A stretch of 64,000 nt of DNA from Streptomyces catenulae. GTDB taxonomy: Bacteria > Actinomycetota > Actinomycetes > Streptomycetales > Streptomycetaceae. The stretch lies in assembly GCF_000718015.1 (NCBI RefSeq), contig NZ_JODY01000023.1, forward strand, positions 1 to 64,000, in the 5' to 3' direction. The translations under genes and the position numbers were made by a program. The notes under the pieces were generated by a model that worked only from the letters and a program-made list of their open reading frames with translations, was not told the DNA's origin and ran no database searches. Shown piece by piece: positions 43,856 to 52,625 of the stretch (the first letter of the stretch is position 1; each line of letters begins with the position of its first letter).

Positions 43856-44859
43856 CGTCGACAACCGGCACGGATGAGCACCCGGAGGTCGCGGAGATCT
43901 CCGACCTGGCGGAGGGCCTGCTTTCACCGGCCCGTACCGCCGAGGTCCGCGCACACCTGGCGTCGTGCGCACTCTGCGAGGACGTCTTCGCCTCCCTGGA
44001 GGAGATCCGGGGCCTGCTCGGTACGCTGCCCGGCCCGGTGTCCATGCCCGCCGAGGTGGCCGGGCGTATCGACGCCGCTCTCGCGGCCGAGGCGCTGCTG
44101 AACGCCGCGCCGGAGCCCGCTGTTTCACGTGAAACGTCCGACGGTCCAACGACGGCTTCCGTTGCCGGATCCCTTCCCGAGCCCCGTGAAACCCCTGACC
44201 CGGTCGGCGATGTTTCACGTGAAACAGTCGCGGACACCGCCGATGTTTCACGTGAAACAGAGGCCACGCCTCCCTCCCCGGGCGCCGATCGGCCCGCCGG
44301 ACGCCCCCGCGGCGCCACCGGCCCCGGGCGGCGTACCCCGGGCGGCCGCGCCCCCCGGTCCCGCCGCTGGCCCCGCGTCCTGCTGGGCACTGCCGCTGCC
44401 GCCGCTCTGATCGGGGTGGGCGGGATCGTCGTACAGAGCTCCTCGACCGAGACCGGCGACGACGGTGGGTCGGACCGGCAGACCACGGCGACGGACAAGG
44501 GCACCGCCACCCCCGGGGAGCTGTCCTCCGCGACGCTCGCCACGCAGGTCCACAAGCTCCTCGCCACCAAGGGCGCGCAGAAGGTCCCGGAGATCGGCAC
44601 CCGCAGCGAACCGGAGACCCCGATGCGCGGCGGGAACGCCACCGTGCCGTCCTGCGTCAGCAAGGGCATCGGCCGCCCCGAGGCCCCGCTCGCCGCCCGG
44701 CAGGACACGTACGAGGGCAAGAACGTCTATCTCGTCGTTCTCTCGATGCCCGCCGACCCGAAGCGCGTCACCGCCTACGTGGTCGACGCCTCCTGCATCT
44801 CCGCCACGCCACCGGCGCCCGGGGATGTTCTGCTGAGCCGTTCCTACCTCCGGGACTGA
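43852..44859 (+). CDS. zinc-finger-type anti-sigma factor
   Basis: A 335-residue membrane anti-sigma factor expected to hold the upstream ECF sigma factor inactive. The ZAS-type motif is in [13 protein letters not shown] (H-x3-C-x2-C). The cytoplasmic part continues through a long disordered linker (residues about 90-190) that contains three copies of VSRET, each encoded by a parS site. One membrane helix follows ([19 protein letters not shown]) and then an extracytoplasmic Thr/Ser-rich domain. The GTG at 43852 overlaps the sigma stop. The trxB promoter lies just downstream. Confidence 0.85.
   Translation: MTSTTGTDEHPEVAEISDLAEGLLSPARTAEVRAHLASCALCEDVFASLEEIRGLLGTLPGPVSMPAEVAGRIDAALAAEALLNAAPEPAVSRETSDGPTTASVAGSLPEPRETPDPVGDVSRETVADTADVSRETEATPPSPGADRPAGRPRGATGPGRRTPGGRAPRSRRWPRVLLGTAAAAALIGVGGIVVQSSSTETGDDGGSDRQTTATDKGTATPGELSSATLATQVHKLLATKGAQKVPEIGTRSEPETPMRGGNATVPSCVSKGIGRPEAPLAARQDTYEGKNVYLVVLSMPADPKRVTAYVVDASCISATPPAPGDVLLSRSYLRD
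44121..44136. promoter_or_regulatory. parS site 8 (perfect core, in anti-sigma gene)
   Basis: TGTTTCACGTGAAACG within the coding sequence, translated as VSRET. Confidence 0.92.
44211..44226. promoter_or_regulatory. parS site 9 (perfect, in anti-sigma gene)
   Basis: TGTTTCACGTGAAACA, 90 bases (30 codons) after the previous site and in the same frame, again read VSRET. Confidence 0.93.
44244..44259. promoter_or_regulatory. parS site 10 (perfect, in anti-sigma gene)
   Basis: TGTTTCACGTGAAACA, 33 bases (11 codons) after site 9, in frame, read VSRET. Confidence 0.93.
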
Positions 44860-44885
44860 TCGGCCTCTGTGCGCTGCGGCACGCC

Positions 44886-44912
44886 GGGAATGCTCGGCCC
44901 GTAGGATCCGTT
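44886..44912 (+). promoter_or_regulatory. sigma-R-type promoter of trxBA
   Basis: GGGAAT (44886-44891), an 18-base spacer and GTT (44910-44912), matching the GGGAAT-N18/19-GTT consensus of thiol-oxidative-stress sigma R, 60 bases before trxB. In S. coelicolor trxBA is a known sigma-R target. Confidence 0.7.
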
Positions 44913-44972
44913 GGGTGGGGTGAGAGTTCCCAGAGCCCCAGCAAGCAGTCGGCAGAGACAAGGAAGACACCC

Positions 44973-45947
44973 GTGAGCGACGTCCGTAACGTGATCATCA
45001 TCGGCTCCGGGCCCGCGGGATACACCGCTGCGCTCTACACCGCCCGTGCTTCCCTGAAGCCGTTGGTGTTCGAAGGTGCCGTCACCGCCGGCGGTGCGCT
45101 GATGAACACCACCGACGTGGAGAACTTCCCCGGTTTCCGGGACGGCATCATGGGCCCCGACCTCATGGACAACATGCGGGCCCAGGCCGAGCGTTTCGGC
45201 GCCGAGCTGGTGCCGGACGACATCGTCGCCGTTGATCTCTCCGGAGAGATCAAGACCGTCACCGACACCGCCGGTACGGTGCACCGCGCGAAGGCCGTCA
45301 TCGTCACGACCGGCTCGCAGCACCGCAAGCTGGGCCTGCCCCGTGAGGACGAGCTCTCCGGTCGCGGCGTCTCGTGGTGCGCCACCTGCGACGGGTTCTT
45401 CTTCAAGGACCAGGACATCGCCGTGATCGGCGGCGGCGACACCGCGATGGAGGAGGCCACCTTCCTCTCCCGGTTCGCCAAGTCCGTGACGATCGTGCAC
45501 CGCCGCGACACCCTGCGGGCGAGCAAGGCGATGCAGGAGCGCGCCTTCGCCGACCCGAAGATCAAGTTCGTGTGGGACAGCGAGGTCGCCGAGATCCAGG
45601 GCGAGAACAAGCTCTCCGGCCTGACGCTGCGCAACCTCAAGACCGACGAGACCTCCGAGCTCCCGGTCACCGGCCTGTTCATCGCGATCGGCCACGACCC
45701 CCGCACCGAGCTGTTCAAGGAGCAGCTGAAGCTCGACGACGAGGGCTACCTCAAGGTCGACGCCCCCAGCACCCGCACCAACCTGCAGGGCGTCTTCGCC
45801 GCCGGTGACGTGGTGGACCACACCTACCGCCAGGCGATCACCGCCGCCGGTACCGGCTGCTCCGCCGCGCTCGACGCCGAGCGTTTCCTCGCGGCGCTCG
45901 CCGACGGCGACGCCACCCCCGAGCCCGAGAAGACCGCGGCCGTCTGA
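44973..45947 (+). CDS. trxB: thioredoxin-disulfide reductase
   Basis: A 324-residue FAD/NADPH enzyme that reduces thioredoxin. The FAD site is [20 protein letters not shown], the redox pair is C136-C139 in [10 protein letters not shown], and the NADPH site is [20 protein letters not shown]. The C-terminal FAD motif reads [19 protein letters not shown]. Length is standard for the low-molecular-weight type. It precedes trxA by 49 bases in one operon, under the sigma-R-type promoter. The GTG start at 44973 begins the family sequence. Confidence 0.97.
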   Translation: MSDVRNVIIIGSGPAGYTAALYTARASLKPLVFEGAVTAGGALMNTTDVENFPGFRDGIMGPDLMDNMRAQAERFGAELVPDDIVAVDLSGEIKTVTDTAGTVHRAKAVIVTTGSQHRKLGLPREDELSGRGVSWCATCDGFFFKDQDIAVIGGGDTAMEEATFLSRFAKSVTIVHRRDTLRASKAMQERAFADPKIKFVWDSEVAEIQGENKLSGLTLRNLKTDETSELPVTGLFIAIGHDPRTELFKEQLKLDDEGYLKVDAPSTRTNLQGVFAAGDVVDHTYRQAITAAGTGCSAALDAERFLAALADGDATPEPEKTAAV

Positions 45948-45996
45948 GCCTGCGGTTCCCGACTTTCCACCACCCCTGAAGCAGAAGGAGACTGCC

Positions 45997-46323
45997 ATGG
46001 CCGGCGCCACGGTTACCGTTACGGATGCCAACTTCGAAGAGGTCGTCCTCAAGAGCGACAAGCCCGTTCTCGTGGACTTCTGGGCCACCTGGTGCGGCCC
46101 GTGCCGTCAGGTTGCCCCGTCGCTGGAGGCCATCGCCGCCGAGCACGACGAGATCGTCATCGCCAAGCTGAACACCGACGAGAACCCGGCCACCACCGCC
46201 AAGTACGGCGTCATGTCGATCCCGACCATGAACGTCTACCAGGGCGGCGAGGTCGTGAAGACCATCGTCGGCGCCAAGCCGAAGGCCGGTATCGAGCGCG
46301 AGCTGTCGGACTTCCTCGTCTGA
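45997..46323 (+). CDS. trxA: thioredoxin
   Basis: A 108-residue thioredoxin. The active-site CGPC is C33-C36 in FWATWCGPCRQVAPSLE, and the cis-proline loop is YGVMSIPTMNVYQGG. It carries electrons from TrxB to disulfide substrates in the cytoplasm. The ATG at 45997 has AAGGAG upstream and fits the family start. The degenerate parS and a hairpin follow the stop. Confidence 0.97.
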   Translation: MAGATVTVTDANFEEVVLKSDKPVLVDFWATWCGPCRQVAPSLEAIAAEHDEIVIAKLNTDENPATTAKYGVMSIPTMNVYQGGEVVKTIVGAKPKAGIERELSDFLV

Positions 46324-46338
46324 GCGAGACACCCCGAT

Positions 46339-46352
46339 GTTTCACGGGAAAC
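46339..46352. promoter_or_regulatory. degenerate parS-like site
   Basis: GTTTCACGGGAAAC, one base (T to G) different from the perfect core, 16 bases after the trxA stop. Its right half is part of the following hairpin. Confidence 0.45.
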
Positions 46353-46382
46353 GGGCCTGCCCCTGCGGGGCGGGCCCGTTTC
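46348..46382. terminator. bidirectional terminator after trxA
   Basis: 16-base arms with one mismatch (46348-46363 and 46367-46382) and a 3-base loop, between the convergent trxA and acetyltransferase genes, partly overlapping the parS-like site. Confidence 0.8.
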
Positions 46383-46396
46383 TCATACGGTCGCGT

Positions 46397-47014
46397 TCAC
46401 AACGGCCGTAGTGCGGGCTCCTTCTGCACCGCCCCCAGCAGCCGGTCGAGCGCCAGCTCCACGTCTTCCTTCCAGGACAGCGTCGACCTCAGCTCCAACC
46501 GCAGCCGCGGGTACCGGGAGTGCGGACGTACGGTCTTGAAGCCGACGGCCAGGAGATGGTCGGCGGGCAGAACACACGCCGGTTCGGACCACTGGGCGTC
46601 ACCGAAAGCCTCGATGGCCTTGAAGCCCCGCCGGATCAGGTCCTTCGCCACCGTCTGCACCATCACCCGGCCCAGCCCCTGCCGCTGAAAGCCGGGCACC
46701 AACCGGGCGGTCAGCAACTGCACCGCATCGGCGGACACCGGGCTCGTGGGGAACGCCATCGCACGCGGGACATACGCGGGCGGCGCATAGAGCACGAAGC
46801 CGGCCGGAACGTCGTCCACGTAGACCACACGCCCGCACGACCCCCAGTCCAGCAGGACGGCGGAGAGCCAGGCTTCCTTCTCCGGACCGGCGCGGCCCGC
46901 CGCCACCGCGGCGTCCCCGCTGACCGGGTCCAGCTCCCAGAAGACACAGGAGCGACAGGGCTTGGGGATGTCCGCAAGGTTGTCCAGGGTGAGCGGTACG
47001 AGCCGACGGCCCAT
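46397..47014 (-). CDS. GNAT-family N-acetyltransferase
   Basis: A 205-residue acetyltransferase. The acetyl-CoA motif A is VPGFQRQGLGRVMVQTVAKD, and a Cys-rich start (KPCRSCVFWELDPVSG) is typical of an actinobacterial subgroup found beside trxA and parB. The acceptor is unknown. The ATG at 47014 is the first possible start of the family-like sequence. It lies downstream of parB on the same strand, separated by a strong terminator. Confidence 0.85.
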   Translation of the reverse strand: MGRRLVPLTLDNLADIPKPCRSCVFWELDPVSGDAAVAAGRAGPEKEAWLSAVLLDWGSCGRVVYVDDVPAGFVLYAPPAYVPRAMAFPTSPVSADAVQLLTARLVPGFQRQGLGRVMVQTVAKDLIRRGFKAIEAFGDAQWSEPACVLPADHLLAVGFKTVRPHSRYPRLRLELRSTLSWKEDVELALDRLLGAVQKEPALRPL

Positions 47015-47242
47015 GGCGCCAGATCCTCACTTCTCTCGCCCGCCGCACGCGGCCGCCCTCCGCACCGTCGGCGCCCGGCGAACCGCGGCGCCGCCCCGGC
47101 AGCCGGGCCGGACCCGACGGCGAGCGGTTCCGTGCGGCTCACCGATCGCATGGCCCGCTCACCGATGTGAGGGCACAGGGTGTGTGAGCCACTCCGCTCG
47201 CATCGTATCCAGCCTTCCGTGACGGGAGTACCGCGAGAACGC
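47015..47242. other. gap upstream of the acetyltransferase gene
   Basis: About 230 bases presumed to carry the acetyltransferase promoter. No gene or operator was recognised. Confidence 0.35.
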
Positions 47243-47291
47243 AAAGGGCGGGCCGTGTCCCGGCATCCCTCCGTTACACGGCCCGCCCTTT
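47243..47291 (-). terminator. terminator of the parAB operon
   Basis: Perfect 16-base stem (47243-47258 and 47276-47291) with a 17-base loop, 15 bases past the parB stop. Confidence 0.85.
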
Positions 47292-47305
47292 CGGCGGCGG
47301 TCAGC

Positions 47306-48394
47306 TCACTTCTTGCTGTCGTTCTCCTGGGAGGCGCCGAGCACGGGGCCTTCGCCCGGGGCGAGGGTGCCCAGGATGCGCTCCAGATCGTCCATGGAGG
47401 CGAACTCCACGACGATCTTCCCCTTCTTCTGACCGAGGTCGACCTTCACCCGGGTCTCGAAACGGTCCGACAGCCGGGAGGCAAGACCGGTGAGCGCGGG
47501 GGAGACCCGGGCACCGGCCCGGGGGCCCTTCGCCTTCGCTTTGGCAGCCGGTTCCGATGCCTGGAGCGCCACGATCTCCTCGGTGGCACGGACCGACAGC
47601 CCCTCCGCGACGATCCGCCGGGCGATCTCGTCCTGTACCTCGGCGTCATCGACCGAGAGCAGCGCCCGGGCATGCCCCGCGGAGAGCACCCCCGCCGCGA
47701 CCCTTCGCTGCACGGACGCGGAGAGCTTCAGGAGCCGCAGCGTGTTGGTGACCTGCGGGCGGGAGCGCCCGATCCGGTCCGCCAGCTGGTCATGTGTGCA
47801 GGCGAAGTCCTTCAGCAGCTGGTCGTAGGCCGCGGCCTCTTCCAGCGGGTTGAGCTGTGCCCGGTGCAGGTTCTCCAGGAGCGCGTCGAGCAGCAGCTTC
47901 TCGTCGTCCGTGGCCCGGACGATGGCGGGGATCTTCGCCAGCCCCGCCTCGCGGCACGCCCGCCACCGGCGCTCGCCCATGATGAGCTCGTACCGGCCGG
48001 GCGACGCCTGCCGCACCACAACCGGCTGCAGCAGACCCACCTCGCGGATGGAGGTGACCAGCTCCGCCAGCGCGTCCTCGTCGAACACCTCACGCGGCTG
48101 GCGGGGGTTCGGCGTGATCGCATCCAGCTCCAACTCGGCGAAGTACGCACCCGCGACCTCCGCACCCGCCGCCGGAGCCCCCGCGGAAGGCTCGGCTGTT
48201 TCACGTGAAACAGCCGCCGTCGGCAGCGCGGCCACCTTGGCCGCCGCCACTCCCCGTTCCGGCGCCAGCACCGGAACCGCCGACGGCGATGTCGCACCGC
48301 GACCCACCGCCGTACCACCCTGCTCGGCGCTCTGCGGCGCTGCGGGAATCAGTGCACCGAGCCCACGGCCCAGTCCCCTACGTCGTTCGCTCAC
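47306..48394 (-). CDS. parB: chromosome partitioning protein ParB
   Basis: A 362-residue CTP-dependent clamp that loads at parS and spreads to condense the origin. The N-terminal CTPase part begins about residue 90 ([20 protein letters not shown]) and carries the [13 protein letters not shown] box; the helix-turn-helix is in [22 protein letters not shown], and a C-terminal dimer domain ends in Ser/Asp/Lys. A long disordered N-terminal stretch contains one VSRET encoded by a parS. The start overlaps the parA stop (4 bases), so translation is coupled. It is followed by a strong terminator. Confidence 0.96.
   Translation of the reverse strand: MSERRRGLGRGLGALIPAAPQSAEQGGTAVGRGATSPSAVPVLAPERGVAAAKVAALPTAAVSRETAEPSAGAPAAGAEVAGAYFAELELDAITPNPRQPREVFDEDALAELVTSIREVGLLQPVVVRQASPGRYELIMGERRWRACREAGLAKIPAIVRATDDEKLLLDALLENLHRAQLNPLEEAAAYDQLLKDFACTHDQLADRIGRSRPQVTNTLRLLKLSASVQRRVAAGVLSAGHARALLSVDDAEVQDEIARRIVAEGLSVRATEEIVALQASEPAAKAKAKGPRAGARVSPALTGLASRLSDRFETRVKVDLGQKKGKIVVEFASMDDLERILGTLAPGEGPVLGASQENDSKK
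48197..48212. promoter_or_regulatory. parS site 11 (perfect, inside parB)
   Basis: TGTTTCACGTGAAACA within the 5' part of parB, read on the coding strand as VSRET. Confidence 0.94.
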
Positions 48395-49461
48395 TGCGTC
48401 CCCTCCGGCGTACCGTGCTGCGGTTCATAGTTCACACTCAGTTCCTGTGCCGCGGTACCACCCGCGCCGCGCAGGGCAATCTCTCTCGCCGCCTCCAGAT
48501 AGGAGAGCGAGCCGCTGGATCCCGGGGCGTAGGTGAGCACCGTCTGGCCGTAGCTGGGCGCTTCGGAGATACGCACCGATCGCGGGATGCTCGTGCGGAG
48601 CACCTCTTTCCCGAAGTGGCTGCGCACCTCCTCGGCAACCTGGGAGGCGAGCCGCGTACGGCCGTCGTACATCGTGAGCAGGATGGTCGAGACATGGAGC
48701 TTGGGGTTGAGATGGCCCCGCACCAGTTCGACGTTGCGCAGCAGCTGCCCCAGCCCCTCCAGCGCGTAGTACTCGCACTGGATCGGGATCAGTACCTCGG
48801 CTCCGGCCACCAGCGCGTTCACGGTGAGCAGGCCGAGCGAGGGCGGACAGTCGATGAGGACGTAGTCCAGCGGCTGTTCGTACGCCTGGATCGCGCGGAG
48901 CAACCGGCTCTCCCGCGCCACGAGGGAGACCAGCTCGATCTCGGCACCGGCCAGATCGATGGTCGCCGGAGCGCAGAACAGGCCCTCGACATCGGGAACC
49001 GGCTGCACCACGTCCGACAGCGGCTTGCTGTCCACCAGGACGTCGTAGATGGAGGGCACTTCGGCGTGGTGGTCGATCCCGAGTGCGGTGGAGGCGTTGC
49101 CCTGCGGGTCGAGGTCGATGACCAGGACGCGCGCTCCGTGCAGCGCCAGCGACGCCGCCAGATTCACGGTCGTCGTGGTCTTGCCCACGCCGCCCTTCTG
49201 GTTGGCGACCACCATGACGCGTGTCTGCTCCGGGCGGGGCAGTGCCTCGCCCGAGCGGCCAACTGCCTGCACCGCCAGCTGAGCTGCACGACCGATCGGG
49301 GTGTCGTCCATCGGGGACGGCGTTTCACGTGAAACATCCTCCCCGAGCGACTCGCTGCGGGGACCGGGGACCGGATCGGTCATCGGTCCCGCGATATTGG
49401 CGTCGGACCGCAAGGATTCACTCTCCTCGACATCAGGCTCACAGTCCTCTGAGCCTGCCAT
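48391..49461 (-). CDS. parA: chromosome partitioning ATPase ParA (Soj-like)
   Basis: A 356-residue deviant-Walker ATPase that moves ParB-parS complexes. The Walker A is [12 protein letters not shown], Walker A' and switch regions [15 protein letters not shown] and [12 protein letters not shown] are intact. The first ~80 residues are disordered and include a VSRET encoded by a parS. ATG 49461 gives the length expected for streptomycete ParA; alternatives are ATG 49383 or a frame reaching 49623 that begins inside another parS. It overlaps parB by 4 bases. Confidence 0.95.
   Translation of the reverse strand: MAGSEDCEPDVEESESLRSDANIAGPMTDPVPGPRSESLGEDVSRETPSPMDDTPIGRAAQLAVQAVGRSGEALPRPEQTRVMVVANQKGGVGKTTTTVNLAASLALHGARVLVIDLDPQGNASTALGIDHHAEVPSIYDVLVDSKPLSDVVQPVPDVEGLFCAPATIDLAGAEIELVSLVARESRLLRAIQAYEQPLDYVLIDCPPSLGLLTVNALVAGAEVLIPIQCEYYALEGLGQLLRNVELVRGHLNPKLHVSTILLTMYDGRTRLASQVAEEVRSHFGKEVLRTSIPRSVRISEAPSYGQTVLTYAPGSSGSLSYLEAAREIALRGAGGTAAQELSVNYEPQHGTPEGTQ
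49321..49336. promoter_or_regulatory. parS site 12 (perfect core, inside parA)
   Basis: CGTTTCACGTGAAACA within the 5' part of parA, translated as VSRET on the minus strand. Confidence 0.94.
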
Positions 49462-49752
49462 GCTTTCGGTACCACGAACCAGTGAGGTCCGCTCTCCTGT
49501 GGATGAACCCACGTCTGTGGACACCTTCGTGCCCCGTGTGGGTTTTCGGTCCCGCGGCTCGGCTGAGGCTTGCCCACGCACGAGGATCCCTTGCAGCAGA
49601 GAACGACGTTTCACGTGAAACACGATGCCAGCGCCACGCCCGAATAGGACGCGACACTCCGCCTTGCCTCATTTGCCTGGACCGCGCGGTGGGCGCCCCT
49701 CGACGATCGAGGATGCGCCCACCGGTGCAATGACGGCTCCGCCGCGGTCGGA
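49462..49752. other. parA upstream region
   Basis: About 290 bases between rsmG and parA, holding parS site 13 and probably the parAB promoters. The parA frame stays open to 49623 but its extra part is not family-like. Confidence 0.45.
49607..49622. promoter_or_regulatory. parS site 13 (perfect core)
   Basis: CGTTTCACGTGAAACA, in the parA upstream region. It is the perfect site nearest to oriC (about 6 kb away) in this window. Confidence 0.93.
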
Positions 49753-50478
49753 TCAGCGGCGGCGCCCCCGCGACGCACGGCTGGGACGGGCCGCCTTGGC
49801 GCGCTTCGCGGCGAACCGCACACCGCCGGGGCTCTCCCCGACCTCGACCCGGACCACGGTCGACAGCGGATCCACCACGCCCTCGCCGACGTGCACCACC
49901 GAGGTCTCCACCACACCCAGCTTGCTCAGGGCCGCCCGGGCGCTCTTCAGCTCCTCCTCCGCGGTGTCCCCCTTGAGCGCCAGCATCTGACCGTACGGAC
50001 GCAGCAGCGGCACACCCCAGCCCGCCAGCCGGTCCAGCGGTGCCACCGCACGCGCGGTCACCACATGCACCTGCGGCAGCTTGCCCATGACCTCCTCGGC
50101 CCGTCCGCGGACGACCGTCACATGGTCCAGGCCCAGCAGCTCGACGACCTCCTGGAGGAAGTTCGTCCGCCGCAGCAGCGGCTCCAGCAGCGTGATCTTG
50201 AGGTCCGGGCGGACCAGGGCCAGCGGGATGCCGGGCAGGCCCGCGCCCGAGCCGACGTCGCAGACCGAGACGCCCTCGGGGACGACCTCGGAGAGCACCG
50301 CACAGTTCAGCAGGTGCCGCTCCCACAGCCGTGGCACCTCTCGGGGGCCGATCAGGCCCCGGGTCACACCGGCGTCGGCGAGCAGTTCGCCGTACCGCAC
50401 GGCCTCCGCAAAGCGCTCACCGAATACCTCCCGCGCCTCTTTCGGCGCGGGAGGGAGCTCCGCTGCTGCCTCCGTCAC
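49753..50478 (-). CDS. rsmG: 16S rRNA (guanine527-N7)-methyltransferase
   Basis: A 241-residue SAM-dependent enzyme methylating G527 (E. coli numbering) of 16S rRNA. The SAM site is VCDVGSGAGLPGIPLALVRP, followed by LEPLLRRTNFLQEVVELLG and VVTARAVAPLDRLAGW, all family hallmarks. The C terminus has a basic tail (FAAKRAKAARPSRASRGRRR). Loss-of-function mutants of rsmG in streptomycetes show low-level streptomycin resistance and altered antibiotic production. The GTG at 50478 follows a purine-rich site; the frame continues upstream. Confidence 0.94.
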   Translation of the reverse strand: MTEAAAELPPAPKEAREVFGERFAEAVRYGELLADAGVTRGLIGPREVPRLWERHLLNCAVLSEVVPEGVSVCDVGSGAGLPGIPLALVRPDLKITLLEPLLRRTNFLQEVVELLGLDHVTVVRGRAEEVMGKLPQVHVVTARAVAPLDRLAGWGVPLLRPYGQMLALKGDTAEEELKSARAALSKLGVVETSVVHVGEGVVDPLSTVVRVEVGESPGGVRFAAKRAKAARPSRASRGRRR

Positions 50479-50561
50479 GGGAACCGCCCTTCCTCTGGAC
50501 TGCTGCTGGTGCTGCCGGAACCGGGGTTTTCCCCGGGATAACACAGAAGGCTGACAAGATT

Positions 50562-50590
50562 TGGCCCCGCCTGGCGTGCAGACGGGGCCA
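50562..50590 (-). terminator. hairpin between jag and rsmG
   Basis: 8-base stem (TGGCCCCG at 50562-50569 with its complement at 50583-50590) and a 13-base loop just after the jag stop. Some transcripts may continue into rsmG. Confidence 0.55.
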
Positions 50591-50611
50591 ACGACACGGG
50601 GGTGGGGAGGG

Positions 50612-51118
50612 TCAGGCCGGAAGGACGACCACGCGCCGCTGCGGCTCCTCGCCCTCGGACTCGCTGCGCAGCCCCGCCGCCGCCACGGCGTCGTGGACGA
50701 CCTTGCGCTCGAACGGCGTCATCGGGTCCAGCTTCACGGGCCGACCGGTCTCCTTCGCCTCGTCCGCCGCCTTGGCGCCCAGCTCGGCCAGCTCCTCGCG
50801 CTTCCGCGCCCGGAACCCGCCGATGTCAAGCATCAGACGGCTGCGGTCACCGGTCTCCCGGTGCACGGCGAGGCGGGTCAGCTCCTGGAGCGCCTCCAGC
50901 ACCTCGCCGTCGCGACCCACCAGCTTCTGCAGATCGCGGCTGGTCGAGTCGCTGATGATCGACACGGCGGCGCGGTCGGCCTCGACGTCCATGTCGATGT
51001 CGCCGTCGAGGTCGGCGATGTCCAGCAGACCCTCGAGGTAGTCGGCCGCGATCTCGCCTTCCTGCTCCAGGCGGGTCAGGGTGTCGGTGCCCTTGGCGGC
51101 AGGGGTCGTGTCCGTCAC
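50612..51118 (-). CDS. Jag-like KH/R3H RNA-binding protein
   Basis: A 168-residue protein of the Jag/KhpB group that binds RNA and follows yidC in many bacteria. A KH-like part (YLEGLLDIADLDGDIDMDVE, SRDLQKLVGRDGEVLEALQE) precedes the R3H motif region (RETGDRSRLMLDIGGFRARK, MTPFERKVVHDAVAAAG). The N-terminal Jag domain is absent or very short. The GTG at 51118 has GAGGAG upstream. It lies 13 bases downstream of yidC. Confidence 0.88.
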   Translation of the reverse strand: MTDTTPAAKGTDTLTRLEQEGEIAADYLEGLLDIADLDGDIDMDVEADRAAVSIISDSTSRDLQKLVGRDGEVLEALQELTRLAVHRETGDRSRLMLDIGGFRARKREELAELGAKAADEAKETGRPVKLDPMTPFERKVVHDAVAAAGLRSESEGEEPQRRVVVLPA

Positions 51119-51131
51119 GAAAGGACTCCTC

Positions 51132-52301
51132 TTACTTCTTGGACGGGTGCTTGGGGCGCTGCTGGCCCTTGCGCTGTCCGGACTTGGTGGTACGGGATCC
51201 GGAGGAGCTGCCCTTCTCGGCAGCGCCGCCCTTCCCCTTGCCGCTCTCGGTGGACGTGCTGCCCTGCGGGGACTTCTTCTCGGGCGACTGCTTCTCCTCG
51301 TCGCCCTGTGCACCCGACTGCGAGCTGGCCCGGGTGCGGGAACCGGCGGGACGCGCGGCGGCGGGACCGGCGGGCGCCTGACGCTTGGACTTCGGCTGGC
51401 GCTTGGGCTGCTGGCGGTTCTGGCGCGCCTCCTCGGCAGCCTTCTTCGCCTCGACCTCGGCCGGGTCCTCGACAACCTTGCCCTTGGCCCGCAGCCGCTC
51501 CTGACGCTCCTGGAACGCCTTGCTGCCGGGGGTGGGGTTCCGGCGGATGACGAACATCTGCTGGCCCATGGTCCACACGTTGGTGGTCAGCCAGTAGACG
51601 AGGACACCGACGGGGAAGTTGATACCGAAGACGGCGAACATGATCGGGAAGACGTACATCAGCATCTTCTGCTGCTGCATGAACGGCGTCTTCACCGTCA
51701 GGTCGACGTTCTTCGTCATCAGCTGGCGCTGCGTGTAGAACTGCGACGCCGACATCAGGACGATCATGATGACGGTGACGACGCGGACGTCCGTCAGGGA
51801 GGCGCCGAGCGCCTCGACCTTCTGCGCGGAGTCCATGAACTTCACGGACAGCGGGGCACCGAAGATGTGCGCCTGCTGGGCGCTCTCCAGCAGCGGCTGG
51901 TCGATGACGCCGACGACCTTGTTCTGCGCGATGTGGTTCAGAACCTGGTACAGCGAGATGAAGAACGGCGACTGGGCCAGGATCGGGAGACAGCTCGAGA
52001 GCGGGTTGGTGCCCGACTCCTTGTAGAGCTTCATCATCTCTTCGGACTGGCGCTGCTTGTCGCTCTTGTAACGCTCCTGGATCGCCTTCATCTTCGGCTG
52101 GAGCGCCTGCATGTTCCGCGTCGCCTTGATCTGCTTCACGAAGAGCGGGATCAGGCAGATACGGATCAGCACCACCAGCGAGACGATGGACAGACCCCAC
52201 GCCGCGCCACTGTTCTTGTCGAAGATCAGGCTGTAGAACGAGTGGAACTGGACGATGATCCAGGAAACGGCGTAATAGAGGGGATTCAGGATCGTGTCCA
52301 C
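51132..52301 (-). CDS. yidC: membrane protein insertase YidC
   Basis: A 389-residue insertase of the Oxa1/Alb3 family that inserts and folds membrane proteins, alone or with Sec. The N-terminal helix ([20 protein letters not shown]) is followed by [20 protein letters not shown] with the conserved Arg in the hydrophilic groove, then [21 protein letters not shown] helices ([17 protein letters not shown]), and a long basic C-terminal tail (Arg/Lys/Gln-rich) that can contact ribosomes. It has no large periplasmic domain, as in Gram-positives. It precedes jag and follows yidD by 3 bases. Confidence 0.95.
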   Translation of the reverse strand: MDTILNPLYYAVSWIIVQFHSFYSLIFDKNSGAAWGLSIVSLVVLIRICLIPLFVKQIKATRNMQALQPKMKAIQERYKSDKQRQSEEMMKLYKESGTNPLSSCLPILAQSPFFISLYQVLNHIAQNKVVGVIDQPLLESAQQAHIFGAPLSVKFMDSAQKVEALGASLTDVRVVTVIMIVLMSASQFYTQRQLMTKNVDLTVKTPFMQQQKMLMYVFPIMFAVFGINFPVGVLVYWLTTNVWTMGQQMFVIRRNPTPGSKAFQERQERLRAKGKVVEDPAEVEAKKAAEEARQNRQQPKRQPKSKRQAPAGPAAARPAGSRTRASSQSGAQGDEEKQSPEKKSPQGSTSTESGKGKGGAAEKGSSSGSRTTKSGQRKGQQRPKHPSKK

Positions 52302-52304
52302 GAA

Positions 52305-52625
52305 TCAGGCTCCTTGGGCATTGGGCTGAGTCTCGGGCTGGGCGACGACGGGCTCAGAGGCGGTGGGCCCGCCCAGGCGGCTCCTCAGCCGCTGATGCCA
52401 CACCGGACGCTTCCGGGGAGGTACGTGGTCGACACCACCGAGCGACCACGGGTTGCAACGCAGAATGCGCCAGGCGGTCAGCGCAGTCCCTTTCACCGCG
52501 CCATGCCGGTCGATGGCGGTGTAGCCATAGTGCGAACACGACGGGTAGTACTTGCAGACCGGGCCCAGCAAGGGGCTGATGGTCCACTGATACAGCTTGA
52601 TCAACAGCAGCAGCGGGTACTTCAC
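52305..52625 (-). CDS. yidD: membrane protein insertion efficiency factor YidD
   Basis: A 106-residue YidD. The family motif is visible as [19 protein letters not shown] (cysteines included) and [16 protein letters not shown]. It is a small, probably membrane-associated protein encoded with rnpA and yidC. The GTG start at 52625 overlaps the rnpA stop by 4 bases. The C-terminal 30 residues are low-complexity. Confidence 0.94.
   Translation of the reverse strand: MKYPLLLLIKLYQWTISPLLGPVCKYYPSCSHYGYTAIDRHGAVKGTALTAWRILRCNPWSLGGVDHVPPRKRPVWHQRLRSRLGGPTASEPVVAQPETQPNAQGA

Noticed and set aside
49462..49623. ParA start at 49623 within the parS (MFHVKR)
   Set aside because: The added 54 residues are not family-like, the start would fall inside parS with no ribosome site, and ATG 49461 gives the usual length.
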